A DNA stretch of 64,000 nt from Luidia sarsii (taxonomy: Eukaryota; Echinodermata; Asteroidea; Paxillosida; Luidiidae). Shown here in pieces: positions 56,972 through 64,000 of this stretch. The number at the start of each line of letters is the position of its first letter. Position 1 is the stretch's first letter. Under the pieces are notes generated by a model. The model worked only from the letters and a program-made list of their open reading frames with translations, searched no databases and had not been told where the DNA came from. The translations under genes and the position numbers were made by a program. Where the stretch lies: assembly GCA_949987565.1 (NCBI GenBank), contig OX465111.1, positions 1 through 64,000 on the forward strand. The letters are read 5' to 3'.

Positions 56972-59900
56972 TGACCCAACTCTGTCCATGACTAACTCTT
57001 TCCAAGACCAACTCTTTCCAAGACCAACTCTGTCCATAACCAATTCTGTCCATAATCAACTCTGTCCATGACCAACCCTGTCCATGACCAACTCTGTCCG
57101 TGACCAACTCTGTCCATGACCAACTCTGCCCATAACCAACACTGTCCATGACCAACTCTGTCCATAATCAACTCTGTCCATAACCAACTCTGTCCATAAT
57201 CAGCTCTGTCCATAACCAACTCTGTCCATAACCAACTCTGTCCATGACCAATTCTGTCCATAACCAGCTCTGTCCATAACCAACACTGTCCATAACCAAC
57301 TCTGTCCATGACCAACTCTGTCCATACCCCAACATTGTCCATAACCAACTCTGTCCATGACCAACTCTGTCCATGACCAACTCTGTCCATAACCAACTCT
57401 GTCCATGACCAGCTCTGTCCATAACCAACGCTGTCCATAACCAACTCTGTCCATAACCAACTCTGTCCATGACCAACTCTGTCCATAACCAACTCTGTCC
57501 ATGACCAACTCTGTCCATGACCAACTCTGTCCATAACCAACTCTGTCCATGACCAGCTCTGTCCATGACCAACTCTGTCCATAACCAACTCGCTCCGAGA
57601 CCAACTCTGTCCATAACCAACTCTGTCCATGACCAACTCGGTCCATGACCAACTCTGTCCATAACCAACTCTGTCCATGACCAACTCGGTCCATGACCAA
57701 CTCTGTCCATGACCAACTCTGTCCGTAACCAACTCTGTCCATAACCAACTCTGCCCATAACCAACTCGGTCGAAGACCAACTCTGTCAATGACCAACTCT
57801 GTCCATAACCAACTCTGTCCATGACCAACTCTGTCCATAACCAACTCTGTCCATAACCAACTCTGTCCATGAACAACTCTGTCCATGACCAACTCTGTCC
57901 ATGACCAGCTTTGCCCATAACCAACTCTGTCCATGACCAGCTCTGTCCATAACCAACTCTGTCCATAACCAACTCTGTCCATAACCAACTCTGTCCATGA
58001 CCAACTCTGTCCATGACCAACTCGGTCCATGACCAACTCTGTCCATGACCAACTCTGTCCATGACCAGCTCTGCCCATAACCAACTCGGTCCATGACCAA
58101 CTCTGTCCATGACCAACTCTGTCCATAACCAACTCGCTCCGAGACCGACTCTGTCCATAACCAACTCTGTCCATAACCATCTCTGTCCATAACCAACTCT
58201 GTCCATGACCAACTCTGTCCATGACCAACTCTGTCCATAACAAACTCTGTCCATAACCAACTCTGTCCATGACCAACTCATTCCATGACCAACTCTGTCC
58301 ATGACCAACTAGGTCCATGACCAACTCTGTCCATAACCAACTCTGTCCATGACCAACTCTGTCCATGACCAACTCTGTCCATAACCAACTCTGTCCATGA
58401 CCAACTCTGTCCATAACCAACTCTGTCCATAACCAACTCTGTCCATGACCAACTCGGTCCATGACCAACTCTGTCCATGACCAACTCTGTCCATAACCAA
58501 CTCTTTCCATGACCAACTCTGTCCATGACCAACTAGGTCCATGACCAACTCTGTCCATAACCAACTCTGTCCATGACCAACTCTGTCCATAACCAACTCT
58601 GTCCATAACCAACTCTGTCCATAACCAACTCTGTCCATGACCAACTCGGTCCATGACCAACTCTGTCCATAACCAACTCTGTCCATGACCAACTCGGTCC
58701 ATGACCAACTCTGTCCATGACCAACTCTGTCCATAACCAACTCTGTCCATAACCAACTCTGCCCATAACCAACTCGGTCGAAGACCAACTCTGTCCATGA
58801 CCAACTCTGTCCATAACCAACTCTGTCCATGACCAACTCTGTCCATAACCAACTCTGTCCATAACCAACTCTGTCCATGAACAACTCTGTCCATGACCAA
58901 CTCTGTCCATGACCAGCTTTGCCCATAACCAACTCTGTCCATGACCAGCTATGTCCATAATCAACTCTGTCCATAACCAACTCTGTCCATAACCAACTCT
59001 GTCCATGACCAACTCTGTCCATGACCAACTCGGTCCATGACCAACTCTGTCCATGACCAACTCTGTCCATGACCAGCTCTGCCCATAACCAACTCGGTCC
59101 ATGACCAACTCTGTCCATGACCAACTCTGTCCATAACCAACTCGCTCCGAGACCAACTCTGTCCATAACCAACTCGCTCCATAACCATCTCTGTCCATAA
59201 CCAACTCTGTCCATGACCAACTCAGTCCATGACCAACTCTGTCCATAACAAACTCTGTCCATAACCAACTCTGTCCATGACCAACTCATTCCATGACCAA
59301 CTCTGTCCATGACCAACTAGGTCCATGACCAACTCTGTCCATAACCAACTCTGTCCATGACCAACTCTGTCCATAACCAACTCTGTCCATAACCAACTCT
59401 GTCCATGAACAACTCTGTCCATGACCAACTCTGTCCATGACCAACTCTGTCCATAACCAACTCTGTCCATGACCAACTCTGTCCATAACCAACTCTGTCC
59501 ATAACCAACTCTGTCCATGACCAACTCGCTCCGAGACCAACTCTGTCCATAACCAACTCTGTCCATGACCAACTCGGTCCATGACCAACTCTGTCCATAA
59601 CCAACTCTGTCCATGACCAACTCGGTCCATGACCAACTCTGTCCATGACCAACTCTGTCCGTAACCAACTCTGTCCATAACCAACTCTGCCCATAACCAA
59701 CTCGGTCGAAGACCAACTCTGTCAATGACCAACTCTGTCCATAACCAACTCTGTCCATGACCAACTCTGTCCATAACCAACTCTGTCCATAACCAACTCT
59801 GTCCATGAACAACTCTGTCCATGACCAACTCTGTCCATGACCAGCTTTGCCCATAACCAACTCTGTCCATGACCAGCTCTGTCCATAACCAACTCTGTCC

Positions 59901-62900
59901 ATAACCAACTCTGTCCATAACCAACTCTGTCCATGACCAACTCTGTCCATGACCAACTCGGTCCATGACCAACTCTGTCCATGACCAACTCTGTCCATGA
60001 CCAGCTCTGCCCATAACCAACTCGGTCCATGACCAACTCTGTCCATGACCAACTCTGTCCATAACCAACTCGCTCCGAGACCGACTCTGTCCATAACCAA
60101 CTCTGTCCATAACCATCTCTGTCCATAACCAACTCTGTCCATGACCAACTCTGTCCATGACCAACTCTGTCCATAACAAACTCTGTCCATAACCAACTCT
60201 GTCCATGACCAACTCATTCCATGACCAACTCTGTCCATGACCAACTAGGTCCATGACCAACTCTGTCCATAACCAACTCTGTCCATGACCAACTCTGTCC
60301 ATGACCAACTCTGTCCATAACCAACTCTGTCCATGACCAACTCTGTCCATAACCAACTCTGTCCATAACCAACTCTGTCCATGACCAACTCGGTCCATGA
60401 CCAACTCTGTCCATGACCAACTCTGTCCATAACCAACTCTTTCCATGACCAACTCTGTCCATGACCAACTAGGTCCATGACCAACTCTGTCCATAACCAA
60501 CTCTGTCCATGACCAACTCTGTCCATAACCAACTCTGTCCATAACCAACTCTGTCCATAACCAACTCTGTCCATGACCAACTCGGTCCATGACCAACTCT
60601 GTCCATAACCAACTCTGTCCATGACCAACTCGGTCCATGACCAACTCTGTCCATGACCAACTCTGTCCATAACCAACTCTGTCCATAACCAACTCTGCCC
60701 ATAACCAACTCGGTCGAAGACCAACTCTGTCCATGACCAACTCTGTCCATAACCAACTCTGTCCATGACCAACTCTGTCCATAACCAACTCTGTCCATAA
60801 CCAACTCTGTCCATGAACAACTCTGTCCATGACCAACTCTGTCCATGACCAGCTTTGCCCATAACCAACTCTGTCCATGACCAGCTATGTCCATAATCAA
60901 CTCTGTCCATAACCAACTCTGTCCATAACCAACTCTGTCCATGACCAACTCTGTCCATGACCAACTCGGTCCATGACCAACTCTGTCCATGACCAACTCT
61001 GTCCATGACCAGCTCTGCCCATAACCAACTCGGTCCATGACCAACTCTGTCCATGACCAACTCTGTCCATAACCAACTCGCTCCGAGACCAACTCTGTCC
61101 ATAACCAACTCGCTCCATAACCATCTCTGTCCATAACCAACTCTGTCCATGACCAACTCAGTCCATGACCAACTCTGTCCATAACAAACTCTGTCCATAA
61201 CCAACTCTGTCCATGACCAACTCATTCCATGACCAACTCTGTCCATGACCAACTAGGTCCATGACCAACTCTGTCCATAACCAACTCTGTCCATGACCAA
61301 CTCTGTCCATAACCAACTCTGTCCATAACCAACTCTGTCCATGAACAACTCTGTCCATGACCAACTCTGTCCATGACCAACTCTGTCCATAACCAACTCT
61401 GTCCATGACCAACTCTGTCCATAACCAACTCTGTCCATAACCAACTCTGTCCATGACCAACTCGGTCCATGACCAACTCTGTCCATGACCAACTCTGTCC
61501 ATAACCAACTCTTTCCATGACCAACTCTGTCCATGACCAACTAGGTCCATGACCAACTCTGTCCATAACCAACTCTGTCCATGACCAACTCTGTCCATAA
61601 CCAACTCTGTCCATAACCAACTCTGTCCATAACCAACTCTGTCCATATCCAACTCTGTCCATGAACAACTCTTTCCATGACCAACTCTGTCCATGACCAG
61701 CTCTGCCCATAACCAACTCTGTCCATGACCAACTCTGTCCATGACCAGCTCTGCCCATAACCAACTCTGTCCATGACCAACTCGGCCCATAACCAACTCT
61801 GTCCATGACCAACTCGGTCCATGACCAACTCGGTCCATGACCAACTCGGTCCATGACCAACTCTGCCCATAACCAACTCTGTCCATAACCAACTCTGTCC
61901 ATATCCAACTCTGTCCATGACCAACTCTGCCCATAACCAACTCTGTCCATGACCAACTCGGTCCATGACCAACTCGGTCCATAACCAACTCTGTCCATAA
62001 CCAACTCTGTCCATAACCAACTCTGCCCATGACCAACTCGGTCCATGACCAACTCGGTCCATGACCAACTCGGTCCATGACCAACTCGGTCCATGACCAA
62101 CTCGGTCCATGACCAACACTGTCCATGACCAACTCTGTCCATGACCAGCTCTGTCCATGACCAACTCTGTCCATAACCAACTCTGCCCATAACCAACTCT
62201 GTCCATAACCAACTCTGTCCATAACCAACTCTGTCCATAACCAACTCTGTCCATGACCAACTCTGTCCATGACCAACTCTGTCCATAACCAACTCTGTCC
62301 ATGACCAACTCTGTCAATAACCAACTCTGCCCATCCATAACTAACTCTGTCCATGACCAACTCTGTCCATGACCAACTCTGTCCATGACCAACTCTGTCC
62401 ATGACCAACTCTGTCCATGACCAACTCTGTCCATAACCAACTCTGTCCATGACCAGCTCTGTCCATGACCAACTCGGTCCATGACCAACTCTGCCCATAA
62501 CCAACTCGGTCCATGACCAACTTGGTCCATGACCAACTCGGTCAATAACCAACTCTGTCCATATCCAACTCTGTCCATGACCAACTCTGCCCATAACCAA
62601 CTCTGTCCATGACCAACTCGGTCCATGACCAACTCGGTCCATAACCAACTCTGTCCATAACCAACTCTGTCCATAACCAACTCTGCCCATGACCAACTCG
62701 GTCCATGACCAACTCGGTCCATGACCAACTCGGTCCATGACCAACTCGGTCCATGACCAACACTGTCCATGACCAACTCGGTCCATGACCAACTCTGTCC
62801 ATGACCAACTCTGCCCATGACCAACTCTGTCCATGACCAACTCTGTCCATAACCAACTCTGCCCATAACCAACTCTGTCCATGACCAACTCTGTCCATGA

Positions 62901-63901
62901 CCAGCTCTGTCCATGACCAACTCTGTCCATAACCAACTCTGTCCATAACCAACTCTGTTCATGACCAACTCTGCCCATAACCAACTCTGTCCATAACCAA
63001 CTCTGTCCATAACCAACTCTGTCCATAACCAACTCTGTCCATGACCAACTCTGTCCATGACCAACTCTGTCCATAACCAACTCTGTCCATGACCAACTCT
63101 GTCCATAACCAACTCTGCCCATAACTAACTCTGTCCATGACCAACTCTGTCCATGACCAACTCTGTCCATGACCAACTCTGTCCATGACCAACTCTGTCC
63201 ATGACCAACTCTGTCCATAACCAACTCTGTCCATGACCAGCTCTGTCCATGACCAACTCTGTCCATAACCAACTCGCTCCGAGACCAACTCTGTCCATAA
63301 CCAACTCTGTCCATGACCAACTCTGTCAATGACCAACTCTGTCCATAACCAACTCTGTCCATAACCAACTCTGTCCATGACCAACTCATTCCATGACCGA
63401 CTCTGTCCATGACCAACTCTGTCCATAACCAACTCTGTCCATAACCAACTTTGTCCATGACCAACTCGGTCCATGACCAACTCTGTCCATGACCAACTCT
63501 GTCCATAACCAACTCTGTCCATGACCAACTCTGTCCATGACCAACTAGGTCCATGACCAACTCTGTCCATAACCAACTCTGTCCATGACCAACTTAGTCC
63601 ATGACCAACTCGGTCCATGACCAACTCTGTCCATGACCAACTCTGCCCATAACCAACTCTGTCCATGACCAACCCTGTCCATGACCAACTCGGTCCATAA
63701 CCAACTCTGTCCATAACCAACTCTGTCCATGACCAACTCTGCCCATAACCAACTCTGTCCATGACCAACTCGGTCGATGACCAACTCGGTCCATAACCAA
63801 CTCTGTCCATCACCAACTCGGTCCATAACCAACTCTGTCCATCACCAACTCTGTCCATAACCAACTCTGTCCATAACCAACTCTGTCCATGACCAACTCG
63901 G
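56972..63901. repeat. 16-bp minisatellite array, about 433 units
   Basis: The unit is CCAACTCTGTCCATRA, alternating TGA and TAA endings, with variants TCGGTCC, TCGCTCCGAG, GCTCTG and TGCCCAT. The minus strand of the unit has no stop in any frame, so three overlapping frames run for up to 800 codons. All encode the same 16-residue repeat (VMDRVGHGQSWSWTEL) in different phase, because three units equal 48 bp. No promoter, signal peptide or non-repetitive domain is attached. The array begins irregularly with CTCTTTCCAAGACC units. Confidence 0.93.
57300..61252. repeat. 1008/928-bp higher-order repeats in the 16-bp array
   Basis: A marker unit pair (CTCATTCCATGACC followed by CTAGGTCCATGACC) recurs at about 58280, 59288, 60216 and 61224, spacing 1008, 928, 1008. 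These are 63 and 58 units, so the larger period is 1936 bp or 121 units. Other markers (CTCGGTCGAAGACC, GAACAACTCTG) repeat at the same 1936-bp distance with very few differences. Beyond 61.6 kb a different arrangement appears, with CCATATCCAACTCTG at about 61644, 61900 and 62556. Confidence 0.8.
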
Positions 63902-64000
63902 TCCGAGTTGGTCATGAGCTGGTCATGGACAGAGTTGGTCATGGACAGAGTTGTTCATGGACAGAGTTGGTTATGGACAGAGTTGGTTATGGACAGAGTT
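63888..64000. repeat. orientation flip of the 16-bp array
   Basis: At 63902 the array turns round. CATGACCAACTCGG (63888-63901) is followed, after a single T, by its exact complement CCGAGTTGGTCATG (63903-63916). From there to the end the units read GGACAGAGTTGGT(C/T)AT, the reverse complement of the preceding array. The window ends inside the inverted arm. Confidence 0.9.

Noticed and set aside
56961..64000. Minus frames of up to 800 codons rich in V-M-D-R-V-G-x-G-Q-S-W
   Set aside because: Every minus frame is open because the 16-bp unit has no stop. No non-repetitive domain or promoter is seen, and the array flips orientation at 63902.

Overview
The window is the end of a eukaryotic chromosome, almost certainly from an animal. 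It opens with C-strand telomeric repeats (CCCTAA on the + strand), the orientation expected when the physical chromosome end lies to the left. Animal signs are the vertebrate-type TTAGGG repeat, a split RING-finger/NHL gene with GT-AG boundaries, tandem and segmental duplications, and runs of TGTACATGTA. Such runs are common in marine invertebrate genomes, so I lean towards a lancelet, echinoderm or similar deuterostome. That is inference, not proof.

Layout. 1-12516 is telomere-derived satellite in sharply bounded blocks: 33-bp units (14 and later 44 copies), 239 copies of a 21-bp unit, 200 copies of a T-to-C variant of it, then 17 + 4 edge units. 12517-14720 is CpG-rich unique DNA with a GC minisatellite and a cluster of promoter-type motifs next to the array. 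15225-17433 is a segmental duplicate of 38429-40274, and each copy leads into a 43-bp minisatellite array: an 18.4-kb array at 17434-35836 with higher-order structure, and a 1.2-kb array at 40275-41452. 35989-37149 and 50463-51333 are two terminal-inverted-repeat elements of one family. 41453-47880 is a nest of tandem duplications with recurring exon-like pieces on the minus strand and two C-rich minisatellites. 48243-49515 is a long inverted repeat enclosing a credible minus-strand coding exon. 54502-55989 holds the only recognisable gene, a minus-strand RING/NHL (TRIM-like) gene. 56972-64000 is a 16-bp minisatellite array with 1008/928-bp higher-order repeats, which flips orientation at 63902.

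Very little is genic. Most long open frames are products of the repeats: periods of 21 and 33 preserve frame, and periods of 43 and 16 cycle through all three frames with few or no stops on one strand. The main interest is the repeat biology: telomere-derived blocks with integer copy numbers, a possible subtelomeric (TERRA-like) promoter, recent kilobase-scale duplications inside minisatellites, undescribed-looking inverted-repeat elements, and a multicopy minus-strand exon family tied to one of the minisatellites. I found no tRNA, rRNA, CRISPR array or complete classical transposase.
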